A stretch of 64,000 bases of DNA, taken from Myotis daubentonii. Its lineage: Eukaryota; Chordata; Mammalia; Chiroptera; Vespertilionidae. How positions within the stretch are numbered: the stretch's first letter is position 1; each line of letters opens with the position of its first letter. A model generated the notes under the pieces. That model did no database searches. It had not been told where the DNA came from and saw nothing but the letters and a program-made list of their open reading frames with translations. The stretch is from contig NC_081849.1 of NCBI RefSeq assembly GCF_963259705.1, positions 55,834,093 through 55,898,092 of the forward strand, read 5' to 3'. Position numbers and translations under genes: made by a program. This document shows positions 11,041 to 22,080 of this stretch, in pieces.

Positions 11041-11410
11041 TTAGAAACTTTACGTGATACACTCCCTCTGCCTAAATGTTTCTGTTTCTCGTTCTCCGCC
11101 TAGAAAATCCTTATTCACCTTTAGCCCCGGATGACCAAAACTAAGTCAGTTCTTCCAGTTATAAAGCCTCCCATACTTTCCTTTCCTTTGTGACTAAACA
11201 GGTTTTTAAAAATCTCCTTCTCCTCTTGCCACACACCAAGGCAAGAAGAACAAAATCAGACCATTGGTAATAAAAGGGAAGGCTGAGGAAGAGTCTTCCA
11301 TGCAGTGTAGCAGTGTTAATTTTCGTCTAAATAGGCACCATGCTGAATCCAAAACCTTCGCTGACATTTCCTTTGAGAGTAGAATACATGAAACTGAGTG
11401 ATAACAATGA
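11041..11410. other. Unique sequence, no gene seen
   Basis: No recognisable exon or repeat. Confidence 0.4.
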
Positions 11411-11411
11411 G

Positions 11412-11545
11412 CTGACACTTAATGAAGATATGCTGGGCGCCTTGCATAAATGACACATTCAATCCTCACAATGAATTTGCTACTGATATTACCTTAATTT
11501 ACAAAAGACAAAAATGAGACAGAGAGAATTATGAGCTCAAGTTCC
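11412..11545 (-). mobile_element. MIR SINE (ancient)
   Basis: The complement of the MIR 3' half and core is recognisable: 'cattcaatcctcacaatga', then 'accttaatttacaaaagacaaaaatgagac' as the decayed core and 'ctcaagttc'. The ends are lost. Confidence 0.6.
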
Positions 11546-11569
11546 TTTCATTGTTGAGTTTTCAATCAG

Positions 11570-11855
11570 GCCAAGCACAGGCCTCTCTCCACTCTTCATA
11601 CTTGCCATTCTTTCTGCCTAGAATTTTTGGGTCTCTGTTCAAACGCCACCTTTGTCTGACCTTCCATGCCTTCCATTTCTTCTGTACAACTTCCTGCCTT
11701 CTGCTATACTGATGTTTTACTTGCCAATTGTCTCCCCGCAAGACCATAAGTTCCTCGAGGACAATGATTTTGTTTCATGGCTATATCCCCACTGCCAATA
11801 ACAGGCCTCACATTTTGTAAGTTCTCTGTAAACATTTGTTATATAAATGACTATA
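11570..11855 (+). mobile_element. L2 LINE 3' region (ancient)
   Basis: Recognisable L2 3'UTR order: 'ctgttcaaacgccacc', 'gaccttccatgcc', 'ataagttcctcgaggacaatg', and a terminal 'taaacatttgttatataaatga'. It is diverged, with no ORF. Confidence 0.62.
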
Positions 11856-13516
11856 TTTACAACTTCAACATGAGGGTCTTATTATTTGAACCAGACCACA
11901 CAGAGACCTGGTTTGATAGCTTGACTCAACGTTGTTTCAAGAATTATTTCATTTTAATTTTCTACAAATAAGGATACCAGCTGTACACATGTTATACAGA
12001 GATCCAACATACAAGAGACTAGAAGAGCAAGGCTCCATTGCAGGTAGCCAGTGAACCGCCAGCTGGCACGTGCAGAAAGCTGGTCTAAGTGGGCACAGAA
12101 CATCCACGCTAACTGTGGCTGAAATCAAAGGCAGATGAAAGGCTTCTTCCAAGACATCGGCTGTAAGCTGCCATAGTAACCTTTTATATTTCCCAAAGCT
12201 CTCCTTAATTTCATGAGTGACCTAATCCATCATGTAATATTTTCAATCATTCCTGTCACAAAGATTATGAAAACATGCATGCTCTCATCACACAAATAAC
12301 CTTACATGAGATGAAAATTTTACCAAACCCCATTCAAAAAAATTTAACAAAGTTACTAACTATGCCATTTTTCATTTGAAATTAAATCATAGAATAATTT
12401 TCTCTCTCTCCCTAAACCCATTAAAAGTCCGGTACTTTATAGCAGAGATGACATTGAATGATTCACACATTAATGAAACCGTGGTTATAATGTTCTAAAC
12501 TTTAGGGGAGAGAATTATAAAAGCCTTATAAAACATGGACCCCCCACCCCCTTGCCCTGTTACTTCAGAAGCACCTGTGTTGCTTACATTTAAACACTAA
12601 ACCTATATAAAGCCATTTTCTGAACACTTTTGTACTAAATAATTTTCTAAGGTAAGAAGTACTCCGATATTTCCAGGCAATCAGATTGGTGGAAGAATGA
12701 CAAAACATCCAAATTGTCATGTTCCTTGAAGCACAAGTGGTGCTCTCTGTAAATGAGCAAACTGGAAGAGACATTTTGCAGATGGTGAGTCTTTGGGGCT
12801 CCTTCCTGGCCTGTGGAACTTAAGCTGATATTTAGGAAGCATAAGTTTTGCGGATTCAAGTAGTGATGTTACAGCACCCGGGTTACAGGATAGGGGATCT
12901 AAACCATGGGAATCCTACTTTATTGTGTCATGATAGTCTGAGGTCTGTCCCAGTGGATTTATCTTCTGACCCATAGTGCAGAATTGTTTCCAGATTGGGC
13001 TGTTTCAAAACTAAAAGAGATAGAAGTAGAGCCGAGTAGCCAGCCAGCCAAATGTACCTTTTATAAATCTATCTCTACACTGGTAGAGAACTCTAACAAT
13101 GGTTTCATTAATTTGGCAATCACTCAATGCCATATCTATTATAATGTACTAAGCTCTTAAGAGAGAAAGAAAAAAGAAAATTGTTTTATTCTCATGATTT
13201 AATTTAAAATGAAAAATTGCACTGATGGTAGTTTTGTTAAACTTTTTGATTTGCTTTATGAGTTAAAATATAGACTTTCTTTTCTCGAAGGCCATGCTTT
13301 TGTCTTCTATTTTAAACTTCCAAGTGAACATTGTTATTTTTCTAGGACAGGTATGAAAGCACTTGGTTCATTTTAGTAAAAACTGGCAATATGTACTTAA
13401 AACTTGGTAACAAATGCAGCCCCAGAAGATGTGTATTAAAAGAGTGTATAGCAAAAGGATACACTAGCCAGGACTCCAAGTTACTTATCCAACAAAGCCT
13501 CCTGTCTCCCATCATT
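11856..13516. other. Unique sequence, no gene seen
   Basis: No repeat ends or coding exons are recognised. Short open frames around 11949-12152 and 12565-12859 have no supporting features. Confidence 0.4.
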
Positions 13517-13530
13517 AACCCTGTATCTTT

Positions 13531-13747
13531 TAAAAAAATATTTTTATTGATTTCAGAGGGGAAGGGAGAGGGAGAGAGAGATAGAAACTTCAATGATGAG
13601 AGAGAATCATTGATCAGCTGCCTCCAGCACACCCCACACTGGGGAATGAGCCCATAACCAGGGCATATGGCCTGACAGGAAATCAAATCATGACCTCCTG
13701 GTTCATAGGTCAATGCTAAACTACTGAGCCATGCTGGCTGGCCCAGT
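13531..13747 (-). mobile_element. VES SINE
   Basis: Full-length minus-strand copy with 'gaaatcaataaaaatatt' tail and 'cctatgaaccaggaggtca' head region. The TSD aaccctgtatcttt (13517-13530) and aaccatgtatcttt (13748-13761) differs at one base. The long frames across it are SINE-encoded noise. Confidence 0.94.
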
Positions 13748-14103
13748 AACCATGTATCTTTCATTGGCTGGGTCTTTCTCCTGGATTCCTGCAACCTTCC
13801 AGGGATTCTTGCCAGTTACAGTTCCCAGCTCCCTGGAGAGCAGGGTTGGGGCGGACATGGTACTGTGCTCCCCATGGCTATGTGCAGAACTGTTCACAGC
13901 CAGGGACTGCGATTTTCCCTCTGAAGTGGCTTTCTAGGGCCCTTCCTCAGACTGCCCCTAAAGTATTTGAAGGCCTAAAGCATTTGTGTAATTCACGAAG
14001 GGTTTTTGTAGAATGGGAATTTCTTGGATCTACCAGCCTTCTCAGTGCTATGATTCTGGAGTGTAGTTGAAGAATCCCACAGGTACTCAGTTAGACATTC
14101 TTT

Positions 14104-14462
14104 TTTTTTTTTTTAATATTTTTTATTGGTTAAGATATTACATATGTGTACCCTCTACCCCCCCCCCCCCCCGCTCATCCCCTCACCCCCCCCCCCCCGT
14201 TGCCGTGTCCATTGGTTAGGCCTATATGCTTGCATATAAGTCCTTTGGTTGATCTTTCCCCCTTGCCCCCACCCTCCCCTACCTTCCCTCCAAGGCCCGA
14301 CAGTCCAATCAATGCCTCTCCGTCTCTGGATCAGTCCTTGTTCATCAGTTTAAGTTGCTCATTATATTCCACAAATGAGTGAGATCCTGTGGTATTTATC
14401 CGCTCTCCAGTTCCATCCATGCTGTGGCAAATGGTAAGAGTTCCTTTTTCTTCTTCCTCTTC
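14104..14462 (-). other. L1 3' end and G-rich 3'UTR
   Basis: On the minus strand it carries 'catggatggaactggagagc', the 'ccacaggatctcactcatttg' type motif, a G-rich 3'UTR with two long G runs (C runs at 14158-14172 and 14187-14198 on the plus strand), then 'ccaataaaaaatatt' and poly(A). G-rich 3'UTRs are usual for mammalian L1 and could form quadruplexes. Confidence 0.8.
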
Positions 14463-15329
14463 TTAAAGAATACCTTTCAGCATTTCATATAATGCTGGTT
14501 TGGTGGTGTTGAACTCCTTTAGCTTTTTCTTATCCGTGAAGCTCTTTATCTGACCTTCCATTCTGAATGATAGCTTTGCTGGATAAAGTAATCTTGGTTG
14601 CAGGTTCTTGCTATTCATCTCTTTGAATATTTCTTGCCACTCTCTTCTGGCCTGCATGGTTTCTGTTGAGAAATCAGCTGACAGTCGAATGGGTACTCCC
14701 TTGTAGGTAACTGACTGTCTTTCTCTTGCTGCTTTTAAGATTCTCTCTTTATCTTTTTCTCTTGGCATTTTAATTATGATGTGTCTTGGTGTGGTCCTCT
14801 TTGGATTCCTTTTGTTTGGGGTTCTCTGCGCTTCCTGGACTTGTAAGTCCATTTCTTTCACCAGGTAGGGGAAGTTTTCTGTCATTATTTCTTCAAAAAG
14901 GTTTTCAATATCTTGCCCTCTCTCTCCTTCTGGTACCCCTATAATTCTGATGTTGGTACGCTTGAAGTTGTCCCAGAGGTTCCTTACACTATCTTCATAT
15001 TTTTGGAATCTCTTTTCTTTTTTCTTTTTCGGTTGGGTATTTTTTGTTTCTTTGTATTTCAAATCTTTGACTTGATTCTTGGGATCCTCTTGTCTGCTGT
15101 TGGATCTCTGTAAATTATTCTTTATTTCAGTCAGTGTATGCTTAATTTCTAGTTGGTCCTTTTTCATGTCCTCCATGGTCTCACTATACTCCTTGAGGGA
15201 TTCATTAAATTTATTGGTGGTTTCCATAAAATTCTTGAAAAACCTTATAAACGTGGCCTTGAACTCTATATCCAGTCGTTTGCTTTCCTCCGTTTCTGCC
15301 ATTTGTGACCTTTTACTTTGTCTCCGCAT
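14463..15329 (-). CDS. LINE-1 ORF1 protein (ORF1p), intact
   Basis: The protein has 288 codons from ATG at 15329 to TAA at 14463. ORF1p is the trimeric, cytoplasmic RNA-binding chaperone of L1 ribonucleoprotein particles. Residues 1-20 are basic and polar. Residues about 25-95 are heptad-rich with few breakers and likely form the coiled coil. A lysine-rich linker is at 100-107. The RRM-like domain begins about 124 with the motif NIRIIGVPEGE at 126-136. The C-terminal domain runs about 180-270 and includes PRHIIIKMPREKDKERIL and RLSADFSTETMQARREW. Human ORF1p is somewhat longer (338 residues); most of the shortening seems to be in the N-terminal and coiled-coil part. No stop or frameshift is present. 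No ORF2 follows, which is the main oddity. Family assignment is firm; activity is unknown. Confidence 0.93.
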   Translation of the reverse strand: MRRQSKRSQMAETEESKRLDIEFKATFIRFFKNFMETTNKFNESLKEYSETMEDMKKDQLEIKHTLTEIKNNLQRSNSRQEDPKNQVKDLKYKETKNTQPKKKKEKRFQKYEDSVRNLWDNFKRTNIRIIGVPEGERGQDIENLFEEIMTENFPYLVKEMDLQVQEAQRTPNKRNPKRTTPRHIIIKMPREKDKERILKAARERQSVTYKGVPIRLSADFSTETMQARREWQEIFKEMNSKNLQPRLLYPAKLSFRMEGQIKSFTDKKKLKEFNTTKPALYEMLKGIL

Positions 15330-16234
15330 TTTGGCTGCTTCCCTGTGTTGATAGAGTGGCCCTGCGCGCCAGGTGTCCTGTAGGGCCCAGTGGCTCAGCC
15401 TCCCCAGTTACCTGGGGTAGACACTCTTGGTGCACTCTTGGTGCCTTGGTTGTTGTAGGATCACTGGGAGGAATTGACCTCCAGGCCAATTGGCTGTGGG
15501 AATCAGCTGTGTCTGAAGTGGGAGAATGGTCCCCCTCTGACCACTGGGTACAGTGGCTCCTGGATCTAAGGAGGTGCTAATTCAGCCCCTGCCTGAGGCC
15601 ACACAGCAGGAGCCACGAAGAGGCTCAGCTGTGAAGCAATGCAAGCCGCTGTGGGGCCTTGGGCCTTCTCTTGGAAGTTCCGGGTCTGCCTGGCTGGGCT
15701 GTAGTTAGGTACATTCACATGCAAAAGCCTCTGCCGCAGCCTGGGTGGGGCGGGGTCTCAGGGAGTCAAAGGGCGGTGAAAGCAGCTATGGTGATTCTCC
15801 GTGCCGGAGTCGCGCGTCTCAGTGTCCCGGTAACGGCTGCAAGCACCTCTGAGGGAAAGCCCCCTCAAGTTCGCCCGCTGCCGCCTGACAGACCAGCCTC
15901 TCCCCGTATGAGCCCTGGGTCCCCAGAGACCCGCTGGAACCGGAGTTCAGAGCAGTCGGGAGCTTGTGATTCAAAGAGACAGCCGCGTCCTCAGGCGCCA
16001 CCCCCTCTCCGCGCGCGCGAGCCACCTCCATACCTCTGCACTTCACCTCCGCAGCTCCTCTGGCTCTCAGCATGCCCCTGTTTTCTTCTAGTTGTAGAAA
16101 TTACACTCAGCCAGCCTTCCTGTTGTTCTGGACGATGTTTGCTCTGACCCTTGCGGCATTCTTCAATTGTTGTGTGAGGCGACAATTTCCCGGTGTTTAT
16201 CTATGCCGCCATCTTAGTTTCTCCTCCCAGTGTG
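15330..16234 (-). promoter_or_regulatory. LINE-1 5'UTR / internal promoter region
   Basis: A GC-rich and CpG-rich segment of about 900 bp precedes ORF1. Its first bases on the minus strand include 'ggaggagaaactaagatggcggc'-like sequence. The 'aagatggcggc' at 16205-16215 fits a YY1 site, placed close to the start as in other mammalian L1s. In the genome such a segment is a likely target of CpG methylation. Promoter activity is inferred, not shown. Confidence 0.75.
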
Positions 16235-16549
16235 TCAGTTAGACATTCTTTAGATAGTTGAGACTTTACCCGGGATGGCCCATCCAACATTGTGCATATT
16301 ACATGGCTGCACAGAGAAAGGCTTCCACCGAGAGCAGAAACTAACAGAAGACAAAGGAATTTGGTTCTAGGCTCATGAGGGCCCTTTTGTGACCTACTAA
16401 TTTTGAAGCTGGCCTCTTAATGCACACTGATTCTCTTTGGGAATTCAGTCATTTCTAGGGGCAGAGAAGATGGCATTCTAAGCCATTTGTCCATACAAAC
16501 AGTCAAAAATATAGTACTGTTAATTTCTTAGTTTTGAAAGTTCACTTCT

Positions 16550-16692
16550 CAGCATCATGTATCATGATTTGTAAGATGCTCACTTTAGGGGAAAGTGTGC
16601 AAAAGGTATGTAGAAATTCTATATACCATTTATGCAACCTTTGTGTAAATTTAAAATTAATCCAAACTATACATTTTATTTAAAAATTAGTA
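16550..16692 (+). mobile_element. Possible old L1M-type 3' end
   Basis: It resembles the common mammalian old-L1 3' terminus: 'ggggaaagtg...', 'accatttatgcaacctttgtgtaaatttaaaattaatccaaa'-like order, then an A/T-rich tail. It is strongly diverged. Confidence 0.5.
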
Positions 16693-16845
16693 ATAGAGGG
16701 GAATCTCTAGTGATTCAAAGAGTCAAATATACCCTAGAGAATGATATAATCAGTCTTTATAAAGAACAGAAATTTATCTAGTAACTATCCTGGATACATT
16801 GACTATTTTCATAGAGACTACCATCAAATGCCTCAACCAATTTTT

Positions 16846-17045
16846 AAAATTTTTATTGAATTTATTGGGGTGGCATTGGTAATAAAATTATAAAGGTTTC
16901 AATTGTATAATTTTATAATACATTATCTGTACATTGTAAGGTGTGTTCATCACCCCAAGTCAAGTCTCCTTCCATCACCATTTATCACTCACGTCTACCT
17001 TCCCCCAGGCTCAACCCATGTTTTCTGTATAAAACACTCACAGAT
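16846..17045 (-). mobile_element. LINE-1 3' end (L1MA-like), 5'-truncated
   Basis: Read as the plus-strand complement it begins 'tttttattgaatttattggggtggcattgg' and continues 'caccccaagtcaagtctcc' and 'ccatcaccatttatc', typical of an old laurasiatherian L1 3'UTR. No TSD was resolved. Confidence 0.75.
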
Positions 17046-18345
17046 TTAAGTGAATTCATGTGATAAGATATATAACGAAAATTTAATAACGCAAAGGGAC
17101 CAAAAATATGCATTATTTTAAATAAATTATATTCTTGAAACCATCTAACTATTTTCTCATGAACCCTCCCCCCACCCTTTTACTAGGTGATTAAGCAAAC
17201 AGAATTAAGAAGGGAAGAAAACAATCTATGTTTGCTCTTATTTTTTCAAAATACTTACACATTTTGGTGAAGTAGGAAAGTGGTTATTAGCAAAACTGAC
17301 TTGGAAGGGTAGAACATTTTTATTAAAAATCATGTAAGTCATAATGAGATTTGGGAAAATGTCAGCTGAGGAAAAAATTATTTTTTTTTTAGTTTTTATG
17401 AACATTCTTTTTTGAGATTACTATATACCATTATGCCACATACACATTTTAAGACTTTTCCCATTACACTAGATCTCTTAATTTTCTAATTTTTTTATTT
17501 GTAAATGGAATTCATTTATCTGGGTTCATTTTCTTATCTCATTATGCTGAAGTCAGCAAGCCTTTGTTTTGATACCCTCCTTAAATAAGAGCACCCATTT
17601 CTTTCATCATCTGTAACTATGTACAAAATCAGTTCTGTTGAACCAACTTTCCAGTTCATACACTCCTGCTACGAGAAATTCTATGACGAAATCCATCTTA
17701 AGGTGCCCCAAAGATATCATGGAGTTATCCCCTTCCACTCCCGCCACACACACTTTCTGTTTCTTACCTGTACGTGAGAAATTGGATGATTCAAAAAAAG
17801 AGGAAAGAGGGTGGCAGGAGTCAGGATTGATGTCAAGTGTCTGGCTACTTGAGGACTTCAGTTGGCTTTCAACAACTGCTTTTAAAACAATAATTCCCCT
17901 TTTAATCTTTGCTCAAATAGACCCATGCCGACTTCTAGAGCCTGAGCAGTCCTCCTTCCTGATGGCAGGATGTGCTCCAGGCCCAAGGGCTGGCCAAGGG
18001 GCTGCCATGTGCAGGAGTGATGTGCAGACTGGGGGCTCCTGTAGGTGACAGTGGAACTCCCCACAGAGCATGACGGAGCTGAGGTGGGAAAAATCAATTG
18101 CTGAGGAAAGTCCATTGCTGAGATCTGGGCCAGAGGCTAACTTCTTCTGTGCTGTCACCCAGGTTGAGAAATTCTAGAGTTAGAATTTGGCCTTCTATGT
18201 TGTTGTGCCAGAGCGATCATATTTAACATCAATAAGTTGGATAGATTGATCTAAAACTTTTAAATATTTATCTATATGGTATGTAGACCTCCATTTCTAC
18301 TTTTGCTCCAGGAACTGAAAACCTCACATGCAACCCTGTGGATAA
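17046..18345. other. Unique sequence, no gene seen
   Basis: Contains short open frames on both strands (for example 17638-18048) without recognisable domains, splice sites or codon signal. No repeat is named. Confidence 0.4.
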
Positions 18346-18412
18346 TAACTTCAGTGGCTACACTTTACTGGGTGGCTTCTATGTCAGATTCTATTTAAAA
18401 AGCTTTGCATGT

Positions 18413-18506
18413 GCCTGGCCAGAGGGGCTCAGTTGGCTGAATGTCATCCTGTGCATGGAAAGGTTGCCAGTTCTATCCCCAGCCAGGGCACATATAGAAG
18501 GCAACT

Positions 18507-18605
<99 letters not shown>

Positions 18606-18643
18606 TGAGGATTAAAATACTTTAATAAAATAATAAAATAAAT
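18413..18643 (+). mobile_element. VES SINE with TC/TA expansion
   Basis: The tRNA-like head is degenerate ('ggggctcagttggctgaa'). The usual CT-rich body is replaced by a (TC)n-(TA)n compound microsatellite, followed by the 'ggtgaggattaaaat' VES terminus. A perfect 12-bp TSD, agctttgcatgt (18401-18412 and 18644-18655), lies inside a MIR. Confidence 0.9.
18509..18604. repeat. (TC)n(TA)n compound microsatellite
   Basis: About 24 TC units run straight into about 24 TA units inside the VES copy. The SINE's own CT tract is the likely seed. Confidence 0.97.
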
Positions 18644-18790
18644 AGCTTTGCATGTACTATTTTATTTAATTCAGATAATAACCCTTTGAAGTAGGAAACA
18701 TTCATATAAACATTTTAGACACGAGAACATGGAAATGAAAGGGCTAGAAAGAGTGATCTTACTAACAGATTCCCTCCAGTCACATGCAGT

Positions 18791-21700
18791 CTTCAGGAAT
18801 GCTTCTTTGGCATCCAGGAAGTAGGCATCCTCCCCTTCCTAGCTTTAGCAATGGCCTAGTCACAAACCTTTTCCTAAACTGCATTGGTTTCAGCAAAATG
18901 GTGATGATGTTTGCCACAGTTTCCATTTTCATCTGTGCTAAAGTGAAATAGCACCCACACTTTGCAATCCTTGGCTTTGGTTATTAATATTACCAACTCT
19001 TTAAATTCCTGAGGTATGCATTTACATGGGTTCAAATTCAACTATCTTTTTCTCCATCTTAGTTTTACAAGACAACTTAGTCTTAAGACTGCAAATAGTT
19101 TTCATCTCCGATTTCACCACCCACAGGCTGGCAGCAGCTGCCTTGATGGTTCTGCTAAGAACATGGGTTACATGTGGGTGAAGTAGGAAAGAGCAGCTTA
19201 GAAAAGGGAGTGGGAGCATGACTTCTATTAATGTTTTTATCCACAATTAATAGAGCACTTGCACAAATACTCAAAAAGTAGCATTGTTGTCCACTGCATT
19301 GTTATTCAATGAGGCACGTACAAGGTATGGAGAGGAACATGCCTCTGTTGATTCAAATATTACTTTCCTTTTGCATTTCTCCTCATCTATTCCCAGTGAA
19401 CCTTTTAGTACATGCACTCATGCACACACATACACATATATCCAAGTTTATGAAACTTAAAGTATATGTGGCCTTATAAAAAGAAAAGGCTTGATTCTAC
19501 TCTCAAGAGTAATCTCTATACATCCCACTGACAGGAATGGCAAGTTAAGAAAACTTACTAAGATAGTATTAAAAGGAGAATAGTACCTCTCAGGAAAACA
19601 AACATTTCAGTAGAGTGTTTACAATAAGACACACCAAAAGGCTTATGAGTATTTTATTGCTAGGAACTTCCCCCTGTAGCTATAGATCAAGAAGAAATAA
19701 CAAAAGGTGCTGGGCATTAACAAGAAGACTTGGCTGAGACGTCTCTGAGTCTATGAATGGCCAGCGGTGGTGACTCTCAGCTGGGTGGACTCTGCAGTAG
19801 CCACATGGGCAGTGACAGTGGGAAACAGGGTGAGGAAGAGCCAAGAGGGATTCTTTAGGACAATGTGCTGGTCTGGCAAGAAACTGAATAATCTCCTTCC
19901 TGTTCGGATTGCCATTTTGGTAATATTTTCATAGTTCTGAGCAAGAACTTCCTTCCCCTCTTCTTTTAGAGTGGACTGAAAAGCAAGATCTGTGGTGCAA
20001 ACAAGATTCAACAGGACGTTTCCCCCAGTAATAGTTTCTACTTTTATTGGCTTCACTCACTCTCAGGGAACATCTGAGGAGAACATAGGGTCTCATTGCT
20101 TGTCTCCCACTTTTTTCCTTTGGGGACTGATGTCTTGATTATTTATCTGAGGTATGCCAATTGCTGAAGCAGTACTTAGGAAGTCAGGGTTTCATATGAT
20201 CATCAAATGAGTATTATAATTATTATCTTTTTCAAACATATGACTAATCTAATCAATTGTCATTCAATTTTACAGCACATACCATGAGATCCAAAACCAC
20301 CTTAGCCAAAAGAAGATAGGAGTTTATTCGTGTGTCATTGAGAAGCCACCAGGAGGTATGCAGTCCTGTGTGTTGGTTTCTCAGTGTCACCAGGGATCCA
20401 TGTTCTGCTCTGCCTACCTCACTGGGTGGTTTCTACGCTCATAGCTCAAAGGAGCTCTGGTTGTTCCAGCCCTCAGATCAATGTCAAGGCCAACAGAATG
20501 AAGAAGCAAAGGTGAGCAAAGGGGGCTCTTTCTGCATCAACATTTTAAAGCATTTTTTTCTGAATGTCTCACACACCACTTCTGTATCTGTTTCATAGGC
20601 CATAACTTACTCACACAGCCACATTGGAATGGAAATCGTAAGAATCTGGGATAGGTGGTCTTTTAGCTGAATCCATTATCACCCTAAATTAAACCTGGAA
20701 TTCAAAATCTAAGAAAGAAGGGGACCCTGGCTATGGAATGGTGTCATTAACCACAGTCTGTTGGTAAAGGACATTTTAATTGGTATTCATACTGGTGTTT
20801 TAGTAAAGCATATAGTTTGTTTAGAAGAACCAAGATTGACTACACTTTGTGGCTGTCTTTGGCCCTCATTAATCAAGGGCTGAGAGGCTTTTAAAGATGA
20901 GGCATGCACTGCCTACCATTTCTGTAACAACCCACTTAGTCATTTCCACTTTAATTTCAGGCAAAAGATACCGAAATGTTAACAAATCTGTGATGAATAG
21001 GCCAAGCTGATTCATTCATCTATGTAAACAAACGTTTAGATAAGAGACAATGCCAATTCTGAATATTAATATGGTTTAAGGATTACTTAAATGTACATCA
21101 AATACATGAAATAACTTCTTGGAGAGCACCTCTCCTTTTTTCTAGACCTAAAATTAACAGACAGTCTGTAAGACAAGTGCTGGCAAAAATCATGCACGGG
21201 ACAGCTGCGCATTATAAAGAACTATCTGGCCTGAAATGTCAATAGTACTAACCTTGAGAAAACCTCTGGCAAGTGAGAACTCCTCCGGCCTGAAGTGGTG
21301 GTTGGCGACAACCAATCACTTTTCTCAAAAGGAACGTGTCTTCTATCTCAGCAGTAGAAGCTTTGCCATATTCCCTGATTATTTTTTTCTCTCTCAATGA
21401 AACTATGATTTTCACTGGCACTATATAGTAGCTCAAAGTTTCCCACTAACCACTTAACATGGACTGACACAATATTTCACGCATATGTGTCCATGCTCAA
21501 TGCAAGCTCCTAAGTTCTGTTCTGAAAGAGAAAAGGATCCCATGGCCAGAGGAACTGGGGGAAGGGCACATCATATCACCAGCCTTGAGGTTCCCTGTGG
21601 ACAAGGGTATGAACTGTTCTGAGAAGTCTGGGGTGAAGAAGCCTGTGAACTCTGGGCATGGGGATCCTTCCCGTGGAGGCCGCTGGTTTTAAACAGAGTA

Positions 21701-22080
21701 ATAGGGACAACGCAGCAGAGCAGAGAAGCGAAGCTGAAGCCAGAATATTCTACACAGATGACTTATTCCTTGCATGATCATCAGTGGGAACAAGGAAAGG
21801 ATTCCTAAGTAAAGAAGTGTGGAGATGATTAGATTGGATAGAGTTAAATTAGCTTATTCATAGCAACGGTTTTTGAACCAATATTGTGTGACAGTCATAG
21901 ATATCTTCTCAGAATAATGCTATTTTAATAGGTAAACATAAATGGATAGGGTTTCAAGGGGAAATGAATTTTATTGAAGTATAATTATCAAAATATAAAA
22001 ATAAATGTCTGCCATATTAATGCAAGTATTGAATAATAAGATCTAGTAGTATGTCTAATAACTACCCTAATTTTTAAATA
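18791..22080. other. Mostly unique sequence, no gene seen
   Basis: No young transposon lies within these 3.3 kb. A GTG-start open frame at 19751-20056 (minus) has no recognisable domain. The segment 20290-20650 feels like an old repeat, but I could not name it. Nothing supports an exon. Confidence 0.4.

Larger units (their letters stand above)
14104..16234 (-). mobile_element. LINE-1 lacking ORF2, with intact ORF1 (HAL1-like arrangement)
   Basis: On the minus strand the element runs 5'UTR (16234 to 15330), ORF1 (15329 to 14463), a short piece of the ORF2/3'UTR end, a G-rich 3'UTR and poly(A) at about 14104-14115. A 17-bp TSD, tcagttagacattcttt, flanks it at 14087-14103 and 16235-16251, so both ends are complete. 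ORF2 (endonuclease, reverse transcriptase) is absent. Just after the ORF1 stop, a purine-rich stretch joins directly to the 'acagcatggatggaactgga' L1 3'-end motif. A second small gap follows at 'ggagagc/ggataaa' near 14400. Mobilisation would need an L1 reverse transcriptase in trans. Confidence 0.92.
18346..18790 (-). mobile_element. MIR SINE split by a VES insertion
   Basis: The complement of MIR is seen on both sides of the VES at 18413-18643. To the right 'attttatttaattcagataataaccctttgaagtagg' is clear, followed by a decayed core near 18700-18790. The left part is short and diverged. Confidence 0.65.

Noticed and set aside
10765..11103. 112-codon plus-strand frame
   Set aside because: It spans the SPIN right end and a MER5A fragment, both non-coding.
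13342..13794. 150-codon minus-strand frame
   Set aside because: It runs through a VES SINE and its flanks. The protein-like part repeats the translation seen in other VES copies.
14146..14382. Pro-rich plus-strand frame
   Set aside because: It translates the C-rich complement of the L1 3'UTR.
17638..18048. 136-codon plus-strand frame
   Set aside because: No ATG-to-stop domain similarity, no repeat or exon context, and overlapping minus-strand frames of similar length suggest composition effects.
19751..20056. 101-codon minus-strand frame that looks somewhat protein-like
   Set aside because: The start is GTG, there is no recognisable domain, no splice or promoter context, and the length is within chance. 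A processed pseudogene cannot be excluded, but nothing supports it.
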